A stretch of DNA of 64,000 nucleotides, taken from NCBI GenBank assembly GCA_011009095.1, contig VTPC01091297.1, positions 133,948-197,947 of the forward strand, read 5' to 3'. The stretch is from Ignelater luminosus (taxonomy: Eukaryota; Arthropoda; Insecta; Coleoptera; Elateridae). Below the pieces are notes generated by a model. The model was given only the letters and a program-made list of their open reading frames with translations. It had not been told where the DNA came from and searched no databases. How positions within the stretch are numbered: the first letter of the stretch is position 1; every line of letters starts with the position of its first letter. The translations under genes were made by a program, and so were the position numbers. Shown one piece after another: positions 21,801-34,569 of the stretch.

Positions 21801-24439
21801 AATAACGAAAAACTAATGTTATCAAGGCTGACCTCCAGTTTCGGAATGAGGTGAAAAACGTTTCCTAGGCATATGACAGAAGAAGATTAGAATCTACGTT
21901 TTATGCTTTTTAGCTGGAGGTATCCACGCTGGGCATCTATTGGAGGCACATCGGCTAGATCGTACACGTCCCCCGAAGAGTGGAAACATCGAAGCTAGAG
22001 CGCTTTGCCAAAAACGTTTCATTTGGTGGCTTTTAAGAATGCAGAAACATGACTATCAACGTGGATGATCGGGCGAATGAACGTTTTGTAGGTGTAAATA
22101 AGAGTCTGCGGATAATAACCTGGAATGCCCTCGCAGATCACAGATAGAATGGAATCGCGGAGCTGAGCAGCGTAAAAGTACTTGTTCTCCAAAGATTCAA
22201 TCGAACATGTTGAGTATTCAAATAGGATATCCTGGATTTCACTGGGATTGGATTTAATATGTCATAGCTGAACGGGTGCTCGAGCCAGCTGATGAGTTAC
22301 GGCCGCTGCGGAGGTCGCTGTGCCCCAGAAGGATTTGGATTGCAGAATTCAAATTGATGAAGCAGAAGTCCGAGAGCTCTTTTGTAGTTTAATGATCTTG
22401 CTAACAGTGGCTGATTTTCATGCGTAAGGAAAGTAACCACATTATAGGCAGCAATTATAAATGTTAGTTAGAAGCTGGATGGCTGTAATAAAGGACTCTT
22501 CTGGTAACAGTGTCTTCTCTGGAGCCAGAGTTTTTGTCATGGATTCTTTCCATCCGGATTGGCTAAAATACGAAAAAATACTTGGGAACAGAAAATGTGT
22601 CTCACTAACGGTGTTTTTACCGACGCTTATCTTGTCCTGTCTTAGATAAACGAAATGTAGACAAATAAAAACTTTTTTTAAACACATATCAAGGATAACA
22701 ACTGCTTGGATTTAGTTTACTATTTACTTGGTTTCTAGATTTAGTTTATTATTATTTAGTTTTGTTTACAATATTCTGCTCGTATTGTTATTGTAATAAA
22801 GCCAGTAAAGTTACAATAACAATAATAACTGAAACTTTTGTATTATAAACAATCCTTTTCATTGGGGTAATTTATATTCAAAACATTATCTTTTAAATTT
22901 TATTTAGTTTATCTAATTAACAGCCATTTAGATAAATATACTATTTTGCATTGGGTAAATGTTTAAACAATTGATCTACTTTTTTTTCTCAAAAACGTTA
23001 GCTTTAATTTAATAAAGCTTTACTCTACAAAACACTAAAAAAGCTAAACTGGGATCTATTATGCCTTTATTGTTATGTATATTTCAACATAAAATCTAAT
23101 CAATGGTATTATCCAACGAACTACAAAACCTAAGTTTGCGTGATCCTCTTGATTTATGTTGTCATTTTATAAAACAATCTCGCTTATTGTCTGCTGCCGC
23201 TTACTTCAAAAATAGTTCAGATAGTATCACAAAACCTAAAACAACATAACGGCGCATAAATCTTTCCTTTATTAACAAACAACAATAGACAAACAAAAAG
23301 TCTAAATATTGCCAAAGATTAAGGGATGTTATATGTGGAAATAAGGGTGCACAAGGTTCGAAATTACATTAAATTTTGATTTATTGACTCGTAATTTTCT
23401 AAAGGTTATATAATTTCGTGGTTAAACTAAATTTCCTATGATGGAAAGTAATATGTATAGCACGCAGAAAAAGCAAACGCCAGTTTTTGCTTTGCATATA
23501 TTTTACTATCAGCTAGAATTTTACTTTTGCATCACGGAATTAAAAAAAAAGAAAAATTAAATTTGGTCACGTACCCCTTTATATTTTTAATAGCGTCACG
23601 TCGACGTAGCACCCCCAGAAGGGTTGAGCGGTAACTTTTAATGGACCTCCGGTCTTGTACTAGAGGTGTTTGAGTTGATTGTTGTCTAGCCCACTATTAA
23701 AATTAAACATTACAACAATTTAAACTCATTGTTCCAGGCGAGAAAATGAAAAGGGTTGTTTCTTTTATTTATTTCTCTTCCTTTTGTAAAGGCTTATTAA
23801 AAGCAACCCCCATCGTGCTTGTATTGTGTTAATAAAAAGAGACGCCTTTGATATTCTCAAAGGTGTTCTGAAGTTCCTTAGAGACTGGCGCCTTTAATAT
23901 ACATTTTTTTTTGTATAAATAACATTAGGTTTAGAATTTGTGTATTCATATTAGTACATGCTGCAACTGATCTTGAATTCTTAATAAGAACGTGTTAAAG
24001 TTTTTGTCTACACTCGATCTAACCTAACTCAACTTCAATAAATTATTATAATATAGGTATACGCTTAATTAAGCTTTTTAAGTTCGTCGTAAAGCCATCA
24101 TAAATATTTGCAACATATGTTTCCTCAATTCTTCATGACGCATTCTAACATTCCTTCGCTTTATTTTTTTAATTATTTAACATGCAATCAAAGTTTTTGC
24201 TTGTTAGAAGTAGCTTAATTGACTTGCAAATCTTGCTTGAAATCCAAGCTTTCAGTTATAAAACAAAGAAATGCAAAATAGACTTATTAAGGTGGGTGTC
24301 TTCTTAAATATGTAGTTTACTGGATACAGTAAAGATTGTTTTATTTATCGTGTAATTTTACTAAGCTTAGCCAAAGATAATTTGAAAATTTGAAGGTGAT
24401 AGATAAATTGCATTCCGTATAAAACTGCGTCAAGTCTAA
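21801..24439. other. Spacer; one perfect hairpin
   Basis: The left third (to about 22560) is less AT-rich, with short open frames such as 22461-22649 (plus) that match nothing I know. A 14-bp perfect stem, TATTGTTATTGTAA (22783-22796) with TTACAATAACAATA (22811-22824), encloses a 14-base loop. A less AT-rich patch near 23600-23660 holds CGTCACGTCGACG. No other feature. Confidence 0.45.
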
Positions 24440-24660
24440 GAGTTTTAGCCAAACTCGAAGTCTTCATAGCGAACGACATTGTCAAAATCATAGCCGGAGG
24501 TAGTTTAGTGAAGTGTATCACCACCGGCTCAAAGCATGTCGATGCCCTTAAGCAAAGATTGCTTTTGCGCCTTCGGGTTCCGAAATAAGCATGGGGGATT
24601 CCCCCTGTTTCGAAACAGACACATGAGGGATAACCCTACTTTGCTGCTCCTTAGCGAATA
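24440..24660. other. Less AT-rich patch, unidentified repeat-like sequence
   Basis: It contains GGGGGATTCCCCC (about 24593-24605), TTTCGAAACAG and ATAACCCTAC. The last word also occurs in the C-rich block at 20324-20333. A distant link between the two patches is possible but unproven. No coding frame is recognised. Confidence 0.3.
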
Positions 24661-27449
24661 GCACTCATAATTCAGTTATCATAGGAAAGAAACTTTAATC
24701 ATCAATCATCAAAGATTAAAATTCCGAATCGCTCTATCAAATATCATCATGGAAAAAAATGTTACCATTTGCTTTTTAAACAGGGTCCAAAGGAGAATGT
24801 CATTTTAGGTCTATTTCGATTCCAAGAGCGACGCCTCTATGCCTTTGCTTTGGAGTCCCCTCATGGGCACAAAAACTATCTTCTTAAGAGCGCACACTTT
24901 GACATACTTTGAGTCGGTCCTGTTTCTAGATTTTATTACTGATGAAAACGAAATCTTGTTTTTTCCTATGCATTGAGCTCATTTATTTAGTTTCCTACTC
25001 TTGTGAAATCCCATAACTACGATATTAGTATTAAGACATCATGTTTAGTAATTTCTTTCTCTTTAATGACTTTCATCTAGCATATTATGCAAATTATATG
25101 AAGTGATTGTGACTTATGTTAATTATCTAATTCACATTTCCAACAATCTTTTCAAAGACTGCTTGACTTTTTAAAACGTTTAAATAGACAGTTAGTTTGA
25201 AGATCACATTCAAGAAATTTTGGTCTTCTCAACTTTGCTTTTTTTCTGCCTATGTGACCAATTACTATCCTGGCAGAAGAATAGTCTGCCATTTTCTTGG
25301 TAGTCTTCGACTTAAAGCTATTGAATGAAGTCCTAGTGTCAGAAAGATGCCCTCGGCATTGTAGGAACGTTTGGGGGTGGTCTAAGATTTGGAAACGGTT
25401 CAGAGGTCTGTACCTTGCTTTATTGTTTTTGATTACTTTCTAGAAGTAATGAAGGAAAAAATAAATTAAGAAGCATCTCTTTTCAAGGACAAAAGTATGT
25501 CTTTCCCAAATTACTTTATCTGTATGGTACATTAGAAAACCTGTAACGTTAGTGAATAAGAATTAAAATATAGTAAACAAAATCAAGAGAAGTACTACTG
25601 AGAAATTATAGAAGAACAAAATCAGCACAATGAGAAGATTCGAAAGATATCCAAGAACGCACTAGGGCACTGAAAAGTCAGGATCAGTCAAAAGCATAAC
25701 TTTATGTTTGGACGCGTCTGGGAGATAATGAGGAGATTGGGAAAAAATTGGTTCAAGAAATTTTTAGTAGACGAAAAGTAAATCATACACAGTTTAATTC
25801 AAGAGCAATAGTAACTTTCAAAAAAAATTATAGGATTCTTATGAGCAACGCTTTCTTTGTTCTATGTATGCAGTAAACGTTGCCAACAGTACTTTACACT
25901 TCCTTCAAAGAAAGACTTGATGATCTAGATCTAGACGCATGTAGCAACAAAGAAAAAGGAAAATCTTCAAGATGGCTAACACACTTCTTTTGTCTGGTTC
26001 TACTCCTCATGACTTTGAAAAATTGATTATGAAAAATCATACTTGCTGTAGGACGTCTGTTGAGCTACCTTGCCCGAGTAAGAGGGCCGCCATGGGGTTT
26101 CTATGGATGCGGAACCAATTATTCCCCCCATCGTTATTATACTGGCCCTTCCATGTAGATATGTCTCGTTCGCCGGCGGTGAGGCGTTTGGCACGGTATC
26201 CTGACAAAGCGTGAACCCAGGCCGCTCAGGTCAGCTAGCAGAAAACGACAGAATATGTCTGGAAAGATTCATAATTAATTAAAAAGAATGGGTAGTGTTA
26301 TTTGGGAGAATAGATTAGGAAGGGCGAAGGAAGCAGTAAGGTAGAGAAAATCTCTGCGGCTCGGTGTGTCTTCCTTCTTAGCAATAACTACGTATACGAG
26401 ATCAGAGGGGAAAAGGGTTGGCAGGACCATTATTGGCCTGCAGTTGTTAGAGGTCGTGACATGAATCAAACAAATATAATCGCGCAAGTTTAATTTATTT
26501 AGATGAACGATGATAATATTACGAGGATAGTAGAGAATTTAATATCACTAGATGAAACTTTCTCTGCGACGTTCTGAGAAATCCAAAGATAAGGATCTCG
26601 CTCAATCCAAATTTACATGTCTACCGTTTAAACTTTAACATCTGTATTTTGTAACCATTTAGAATTTGTAACCATTCAGGAGTATGAACTTCTCCTGATA
26701 TAAGAAAATTGCGCACTTTCAATATGTATTGCCAAAAGACATGTAAGCTCATAATTACTGAACTATGTATCTAAGAGAGTAGAAGAAAGTTTGACGTGTC
26801 TGTAAATTAGTTAACAAATAAAAATACGTAAACATGATAGAAACAACTGGCAAACGTTGTCTGGTAAAGACAAAGTTGCAACATCGCTGTGTCTCAAGTT
26901 CGTGATGAAAGAGATCTACATAGAAACGGATAATTGCTCTATCAAATTTTAAAGCTTCATTGAGCTGTAGAGCTGCGCTATATCAAATAATATAGGGAAG
27001 ATCCATGATTCCAGAACAAAGTGCAGAAAAACATCGTTGATGCTCTTTGGTACATCAGAAATAGCAACATCCACAGGGACCTACTATAATTCAAGAAATA
27101 TAAAGGTTTTCCCAGAAGCATAGGTTTCATTGTCAGTAAGAAGACTCAAGCAGCTAAAACCTTTTGAGTTAGTGTAAAAAGTTAATAGTCAAGCTCAGAG
27201 TAAAGTCCATAAGTGACTACACAAAAAAAAAAGTGTAGAAAGTGTTTAGAGTCTAGAAATCTTTAATGGACGGTATTCTTAATTTTAAGACTTTTGGTAA
27301 TTTAAGTTAGAATGAGATTGCTGGTTAATCTACTAGATTACTCGCAATACGTATCAAGCAAATAATAAATAAAAAAGATTTAAAGTAAGATTTTGGCCCA
27401 GACAGTTTTGTCAAGGACAAGAGTCCACTGAAGACCCAAGAAAAAAAAC
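24661..27449. other. AT-rich spacer with one GC-richer patch
   Basis: 26040-26260 is richer in G and C (GGGCCGCCATGGGG, TTCGCCGGCGGTGAGGCG) and lies in an 80-codon open frame (25972-26214, plus) that I cannot assign. No other gene or repeat was seen. Confidence 0.4.
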
Positions 27450-28040
27450 CTTTCAGACGCCATCAAACCTGACATTTACAGACAAGTGAGGGTCATGGTT
27501 CTCGAAGACCACCGTTGCTAAAGCTAAGCATTTTGACGATTCTGCATGGTAAACCATGCATAAGTAAAATTTCAGTAAAATGTGCTCCAAGATTTCTGAT
27601 TTCTCAGCAAAACCTACATAGCCAGCTAATTGATCAAAGTCATCTACAATCTTTAGAAGACAACCTTAACTTTTTTTCTAAGATACTGACTGGTGATGAG
27701 ACTAAAGTATCACTGAGATTCAAAACAAATTTAAAATTCATGCAATAGGACCCAAGTAGCAAACACGTTAAGAAATCTGCATAAGGTTATAGACCAAAGA
27801 TTCTCTTTTTTCAAAGCAATCCAATTCATCCTCCTCGAGTGTAATTTCACTGAGCTGAACCATCTACCCTATTGTCTAGATTTGGTTCCGTCTGGCTTCT
27901 TTTTATGTTCAGAAACCTGAAAAGCACCTCAGTGTGCGTTATTTTTCAGATCATGGTCAACTGAAACAGACTGCTGAAGCTTGTTTTGAAGAGATAAATT
28001 ATGTTGAAAAGAAAAAAATTATAAAAAGACCATGCATATT
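27450..28040 (+). pseudogene. Decayed mariner (DD34D-type) transposase
   Basis: The frames show mariner landmarks in order: VRVMVLEDHR (about 27487-27515), a tract ending KCAPRFLISQQNL (compare KWVPRLLT..Q), then ILTGDETKV (27691-27717), which is the first catalytic Asp of the mariner GDETW block, then stops. A short segment further on reads LDLVPSGFFL (about 27878-27907), the counterpart of PDLAPCDFFLFP. The region with the second Asp (HHDNAPAH) is not visible. The Trp after GDET is replaced and multiple stops are present, so this is an old relic. No terminal repeats were found. Confidence 0.8.
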
Positions 28041-29477
28041 TTGTTTCAAATGTTTTTTCATTTTCTGTTATACTTGAGTACAACTTTTCAATATTTTTCC
28101 TGAAATAAAAAATGGTAATAATTTTTATTAGAAATAAAATTAAATAAATTTACAAGTTGTAAATTTCCTTCCCCCTTTTCTCATGTTCGATCACAGAGCA
28201 AAATGCAATAAAAATTTATTTCGAGGATGTTTTACCAACAATAAAACTCCGCTAATAAGAACATACTAACATAAAATCGAATACATATATCGTGCGTACC
28301 GAAAATAAGATAAATGTAAAAGCTAAATAATAATAATAATGTAAAAGACTCAAGTCAGCAAGTTTATTGTGGAAACACATGCAAAATAGGAATATTACCA
28401 TCAACTACGGGAACCCAGTTAGGAAGAACTTAAATTCAGTTGCAGGTTATGAATACACAAGCGAGTTTATGCAGATAGGAGGAGACACAAAAAATGCTTA
28501 CCTTTCGTAAGCGGGAAAATGAGGTAAACACAGTGAAACATTTTATATTTTTGCGACTACGCTCTGTTACGCGATGACGTCTCCTGGGATTGACAGAGTT
28601 AATTAAGGTTGTTTGTTTACCGGTTTGGAAAATATCCGAATTTCAAAAATCAACTTTGATAGGTAAACTAGATTATTCTAAATGCAGGTCAATAATATTA
28701 ATAATAAGAAATAAAAGGAAAGAAAGAGACAAAGAGAGCTCATCCTAATGAATCAACAAATGTTTAAGGATTCATTTATGTAAAAGAACACACAAATTTA
28801 ATATTCAAATTCCGGTTTCGTTTTATGTTATCTGTACAATTAAATCATACTTTCATTTACATAACAGTTCCCCAAAATAAATTTGTAAACGTCAACGAGG
28901 AATCTACGAACAGTAAATTTTATATGTATTACAGAAAGTAATAAATTTGGAAAAGTAAACCAGATTTACGGCCGGCTACGCTGTTTTAATCTGTGAATAG
29001 GTAATCCATCATTTTGTGAATTTGCTTATCGTTTGCGAAACTGCAATCGGTACTATTATTGTGGATAGTTCAATATCGAAAATGCCCCTGGCCTTTTGTT
29101 TTTCATTGTGTTTTTGTTTTGTAATTTCGCTACATTTTTTTAATTGGCCAGAGTTTTTAGATTTCAACTGGCAGGTTATTTAAAAAAATAAAATTTCATA
29201 TTAATCGAAATTATAGTTAATTTTAATAAAACTTTGTACTTAACTTTTTTCAAATGCACTCCTTCCACCACTAATTTCTCATACTACCTATAAAGAGAGA
29301 AATGCATCAAAACTTTTGTGGTTAAAAGAAAATTGTTATTTTTAAGGAAAACTTTCCTCCCCTTTTCATTTTGAGGTCCTGTCCTAACTAAATATAAAAT
29401 CAAAAAGCTTGCTAAGAACATTTCGTAGAATTATTTGTTATCTAAAAATGGTTCCTGTAATTGTCATTCATTTAAGA
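28041..29477. other. AT-rich spacer
   Basis: Nothing beyond a short AAT run near 28326-28340. Confidence 0.5.
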
Positions 29478-30019
29478 AGTTCAAGACTCACCAGGATCAA
29501 TATAATTTACAGCAATCAAATTTCACCACGTTTATAGATACAAAACTTGACCTATAGTGTTCTGTAAAATAAGGCACATTAGAATTCAGCGACTGCCCAA
29601 AACATTTGATCAGTTGAAAAAGCCCGAAACTAAGGCAGGGAACTAGAAAAGCAGTGCCCTTAAAAAACAGCTAGTCCGCTTTATCTAGAATACCATTATG
29701 TACAGTTTTTTCTAAAAAAAATTTACTTTATTTTTACATTATTGTAGGCAACCTCATCTATCACCAAGATTGCTTCCACTATTTTTCTATTATGTTAACG
29801 TCTTTATTCTAGATAAAGCGTACTAGCTGTTTTTTAAGGGCACTGCTTTTCTAGTTCCCTGCCTTAGTTTCGGGCTTTTTCAACTGATCAAATGTTTTGG
29901 GCAGTCGCTGAATTCTAATGTGCCTTATTTTACAGAACACTATAGGTCAAGTTTTGTATCTATAAACGTGGTGAAATTTGATTGCTGTAAATTATATTGA
30001 TCCTGGTGAGTCTTGAACT
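29478..30019. repeat. Near-perfect inverted repeat: two 215-bp arms, 112-bp spacer
   Basis: The left arm (29478-29692) and right arm (29805-30019) are reverse complements with a single difference that I can find (GCTAGTCCGC against GCTAGTACGC). The outer edge is AGTTCAAGACTCACC; the inner edge is CTTTATCTAGAATA. The flanks show no target duplication and the ends do not resemble a known terminal repeat. A transcript through it would fold into a very long hairpin. It could be a very recent inverted duplication, a young foldback-type element, an endogenous siRNA hairpin locus, or an assembly or library artefact. Confidence 0.92.
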
Positions 30020-31739
30020 CGATTCCATCCAATCTGCCGAACCATAACGAGGATTAAACGTCAGTATTGCCAAAATTATCAAAATTGAGTTTGCTTGTTT
30101 ATTTTGTAATATGATCGATTTTTGTTGTTTTTTTTGACTGTTACCATCATTTTTTCCAATTTGAAGATATTGGTACCGAAAAGAGAACTACAAATTTGAA
30201 GGTCGTAGATTCATATCAAAACGGTTTTTTAGGGATTTTTATATAAATTCTTTCTTTGGTTATTGGATCCCTACATGATTCTCAAGCTTAGCTGTTTGGA
30301 ATTTAGATACAGAGGCTAATGGCAATGTGGATTTTGGTGGATCTTAATGAACCTTAATTCCCAGGCAGTCTTGACCAACGTTTTGTTTTTAATTAGTTAC
30401 TCTTGAAAACAGAAAGAATAGATAATAACCAAGACTTAGAAATTTCTTTTTTATCCTTTTATAGAATAGACTAAACGAGTCCTGTATTCAGATTTTCTAG
30501 CTTGAGATTTATTTTCTCTTAGCAGTAACAGTTTCTATAACATGTTCTTTGTTTGTTTTAGAAAGAGTAGATTCAGCGAGCCGAGACTGATCATTTTGTC
30601 ATACTAACCATCAGTCAGTCTACAGAGATGTTCTGTCACTTTTTGAAAAAGCAAACTTGTTCATTTAGCAAAGATTCTTAAGAGTTTGTTTCGCACACGT
30701 CATGAGGTACTGTGCTTTTAGAGCTAGACTAGAAGGTTATAATTTATATTCTTCACACTGTTGAAATCTTGAAAACGATAAGAGACATGAAATCGGTTAA
30801 ATTAGAAGAAAGTTACTAGGTACCTACTTTGAAGATGGATTTATTGGTGAATTTATTTTTTCATAAATATTCGCGGCTTGCTATATACTAAAAACCAAGG
30901 TATTTTGTTTTTTTTGTTGAAATTCTCGGTAATGAATAGAAATAGAAAGACACTCGAAAGAAAGATTATTAGAGAACTTGACACTTGATTTGAAAAAACG
31001 TTTTTAGAGGACGTACTGTAATGTTATTTTATAACATTGCGTACATATCCGGACTCTGCTTTAAATCTCGCTTGAGCACTTGCATTCCGTACAAATTCAT
31101 TATTTTATTTCACATGAAACGTTGTTTAAATTATTTATATTGTTAAGAGATATTTTGTTCAGGGCTTGTTGAGTTTTAAATTTCTAGTTTGTATGTGCTT
31201 TATTTCAATATAGAATCGTTTCGCAGACGTCTGAACATTTTTTGCACGACCGACCACCTGTAAAGTTGGTGCTTTACAACTAATTGTCAATGTCAAAAAT
31301 TGACAATTATAAACATTTGCAATTAATTTGACGTATCGATGTTATAAAACCGTATCGATGTCGTAATGAAATCATTATGCGTTCCTATGATCTTGGCCAA
31401 CTTCATTTTTTAATCTACCGTTAATGGTTTTTTAAATTATTTTCTTTAAAATACGGTCATGCAAAAAATATTGTATACAACTCGAGTGTAAAGTGTGTTT
31501 TTTGAATTCGCTGTGCCATAAAATTCCTACTCATTCAAAAAACTATTACAGTTTATCAGTTCGTAGAAATTTTGTTTATGCTTCAGTATTTTTATGTTCC
31601 GTAAGAAAGACTGGTTTACATCTGAATTATGCGGGTTAAATTTTTCCACGATTGACATTCTTTTACATACTCGGTATCATAATGCAGTGTATATCCGGCT
31701 TCTTTACTACTTTAAATTATTTCATGTGTTAATCATTCT
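30020..31739. other. AT-rich spacer with twin hairpins
   Basis: No gene was seen. Two adjacent perfect hairpins lie at 31259-31278 (TGTAAAG/CTTTACA, 6-base loop) and 31281-31309 (TAATTGTCAAT/ATTGACAATTA, 7-base loop), followed by a repeated CGTATCGATG word (about 31333 and 31350). Confidence 0.5.
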
Positions 31740-32280
31740 AGCGTCCCTCGAGGAGAGTCGAATTTGAATCGCCGGACGGGCAGGTCGCGCCTATTAACAT
31801 AAGTAATATCGTACCGTGAGTTCCATTTTGAAGTTTTCTTTGTGAATTACTTATACCGCTTTCCCTCAAAGGCTGGTTTTGAAGGAATGTATCGACGACG
31901 ACGTCTAGTCAGATTATATTTTGTGTAACTCAAATGTTGAGGATTGTGCCCTGTTAACAGTGAACTTCGTATTGGTTCCATTATTGTGGTGTATTTTTTA
32001 ATCACCTGTTTTGTACCGTCGAGATTTGTAGAGATCTCCAGTTACTGTGGAGAATTTAGTTATCTGTCCTGGTTGGATGGATTCCTTTTACCATCATCTC
32101 ATGTGAAAGGTACTCTCTCCTGTTTTAAATTAAGTTTTGCGTTATGTGGAGATTAAAGTGCTTTTAAAATTTATTGTGGATGTGATCACGCCTTCTCGTC
32201 GTTTGATATTTGATGGGATTTTACCGTCAACTGTAAAATGTTACTGGAATTCAAGAATCCTCCTGGCTAGCGTAAGATAA
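31740..32280 (+). other. Less AT-rich block, possible untranslated exon or promoter
   Basis: CpG-containing sequence (CGCCGGACGGGCAGGTCGCG at 31771-31790; CGACGACGACG at 31892-31902) stands out from the spacer. A donor-like GC|GTAAGAT lies at about 32268-32276. The only open frame of any length (31944-32156) shows no known domain. This could be a 5' untranslated exon of a plus-strand host gene whose coding exons lie elsewhere. That is an inference from composition alone. Confidence 0.2.
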
Positions 32281-34172
32281 AATATTTTCCATATCAAGTA
32301 GTTATTTGTATCGTACTGTTTTTTTAAGTATTTTGGGTATTTATCGTAAAAATAATGAAACTTTCAAATATATTTAAAATCTGTGATGGTTTTAAGCCAT
32401 GTTTACTTTTGCTCCATGAAATGTTTATTTATTGATTTTTTTGTGTTGTTTTAAAGTCTTTTGAACGTATTTGTCAAACGGATCCTTCAGATGGCATCAG
32501 GACATGACTTTTAGGTTTTTATATACAGGGTGTTCACAGAGTTGGACCCCTATATACAGGATATTTATCGATGTGGGGACAGGTCGGCAGATTATACCGT
32601 TTAGCTTTACTGTTTCCAGGCGTCCTTTAGGTATTTCTTTTAGGCTTTTTAGTTAAAATTTAAGCTTTAGGTTCAGGTAGGAACACAATTATTTGAGTTA
32701 TTCCTTATCTTTGAACCATACTCATCTCCGATTTAGACCTATTGGATTGAACATCTTCCGATTTCTGGCTTTTACGGGAACTAGTCCTCTTTTTTCCAGG
32801 TTTTTCGCGTTACAGTACACAAGAATTTCTTAATGAAACGCTTGCTTAGTTCTGAATCTATTGAATAAGTTGTTTTGAATGCTTTTGAATGGTATAAAAT
32901 TATCTTTTGTTTTAAAAAGAAACCATCTGGAAATGCAAAGCATAACCGCAACGAACTCTGTTTTGTTACTGAATTCGAGCAACAGTCTGTTCACAAAAAT
33001 AAGCAAACATTTATCCTTCGACGGCCATTTTGATCATGTTTTCGAAAAGGTATCAAAAAACGAAGACACCGCGTTGTCTTTAGTTTCTGATGTAGGAACC
33101 ACATCTGAAGTCAAAATTTCAAAATTTAAAAAATGCGTACAGACACACAGACTGCAAATTCAGTAACGATTCCAAAGATTTTATTATTTTAAGAATAACT
33201 AATGAATATATAACACACTTATTAACCTGCAGAATCATTAGCAGTTTATATTTGCTCTTTTTTTATATTACAAAAAAATTTCTTTTTGTGGCTAGCTCGA
33301 AGTTGGCGGCCTTGAGGCATGAGCAAGGTGAGGAGATTATAACTTCTTCCTAATTAGAAGTGACATATAATAATTTAAATCAATGTTTACTATAAAATGC
33401 AAACAATTTTATCAACACAAAACAAACTTATACGACAAGGCTAACTAGAACAAAATGTATATTAGAAATTTGCAAAAAAAAATATGTTGTATACTAACAA
33501 ATTAGTTTCCTATAAAGAAAAACAAAACTATTTACAAACATAGATTTTCTTAAGTTGAACTCGGACGTAACTTTTTAACGAAAAGAAAAACCTTTCAAAA
33601 TATCAAAGCTAACGAAATGAAATCGCCCATTGATCTGCAAGCCCTTTTTTAGAATCACAAAACGATAAAACTTCAAGTTCAAAAGTTACCTTATTTCAAA
33701 ATTTCCCTGATGTGATATTATATAATTTCGAGCTATCACAAAAACTGTTAGAAAAGCAAATAGAATAAAGACTTTAACTACCACATTCAGAACAAATAGA
33801 GATATTCCAGAAACTCAGAAGATCTGGTGACTATATACACCTCCATCATGTTTCACGTATTTGACTGATGTAGGTTGGGAAAAGGAAATTTCTCTTATTA
33901 CGGCACATTAACAGAAATGCGAGAATAAACGTTTTACCTGAAACTACACACACATCGACACCCACATACATTGATCCACAAACTTTAAACTAGATGTGGC
34001 CTTTGTGAGACTTGGAAGGAGGGGATTTTGTTCTTTTACCATCCTGCCTAATCAAAAGCAATGTTACAAAGTCTTTTACAACGAATAATCATCTACACCG
34101 AATAGTGTTGATGCAAGCAAAAAAATTCTGATTGATCCTTCTTTTCCTTTCCCTTCCTTGACAATAAATATA
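32281..34172. other. Spacer with a stray transposon-like terminus
   Basis: At about 32522-32565, TATACAGGGTGTTCACAG and CTATATACAGG follow each other. The first resembles the ACAGGGTG terminus seen at other transposon ends here, but no partner end was found. A 95-codon frame at 32879-33166 is unassigned. Confidence 0.4.
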
Positions 34173-34430
34173 CAGGGTGTCTGGAAAGAAATGGGACAAC
34201 GTTTAAGGGTGAATTCTTGAGGTCAAAATGGGTCAATTGAACTCAATTCGCAATAAATGAAATTGCTTTTTTAGAAGTTATACTTTAAGCTTTACTATAA
34301 TTCAAAAACTTTTTATAGACCTCTAACATCTTAAGGAAGCAATTTCGTTTGGACTTAATAGACCTATTTTGACCCAAGCAACCCACCTTTAAACGTTGTC
34401 CCATTGTTACATTACTTTTCGGATTCCCTG
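34173..34430. mobile_element. 258-bp TA-flanked MITE
   Basis: The left end is CAGGGTGTCTGGAAAG and the right end, read inward, CAGGGAATCCGAAAAG. TA flanks it on both sides (34171-34172 and 34431-34432). The arms continue as inverted partners: GGGACAACGTTTAA (left) with TTAAACGTTGTCCC (right), and TTTTGACCCA against TGGGTCAA. There is no coding capacity. A Tc1/mariner-superfamily enzyme is the likely mobiliser. It abuts the Tc1-like relic on its right. Confidence 0.85.
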
Positions 34431-34569
34431 TAAAACACATTTGCACTACCGCTCAATAGTTTGAATACACTATCTTTATCAGTAGAAAACAACTTTATTA
34501 CTTTCTTTGTAACGATACCAAATTAAAACAAGTTATATCATTAAGAAAGGCAAAAATTGAAATGATTGT

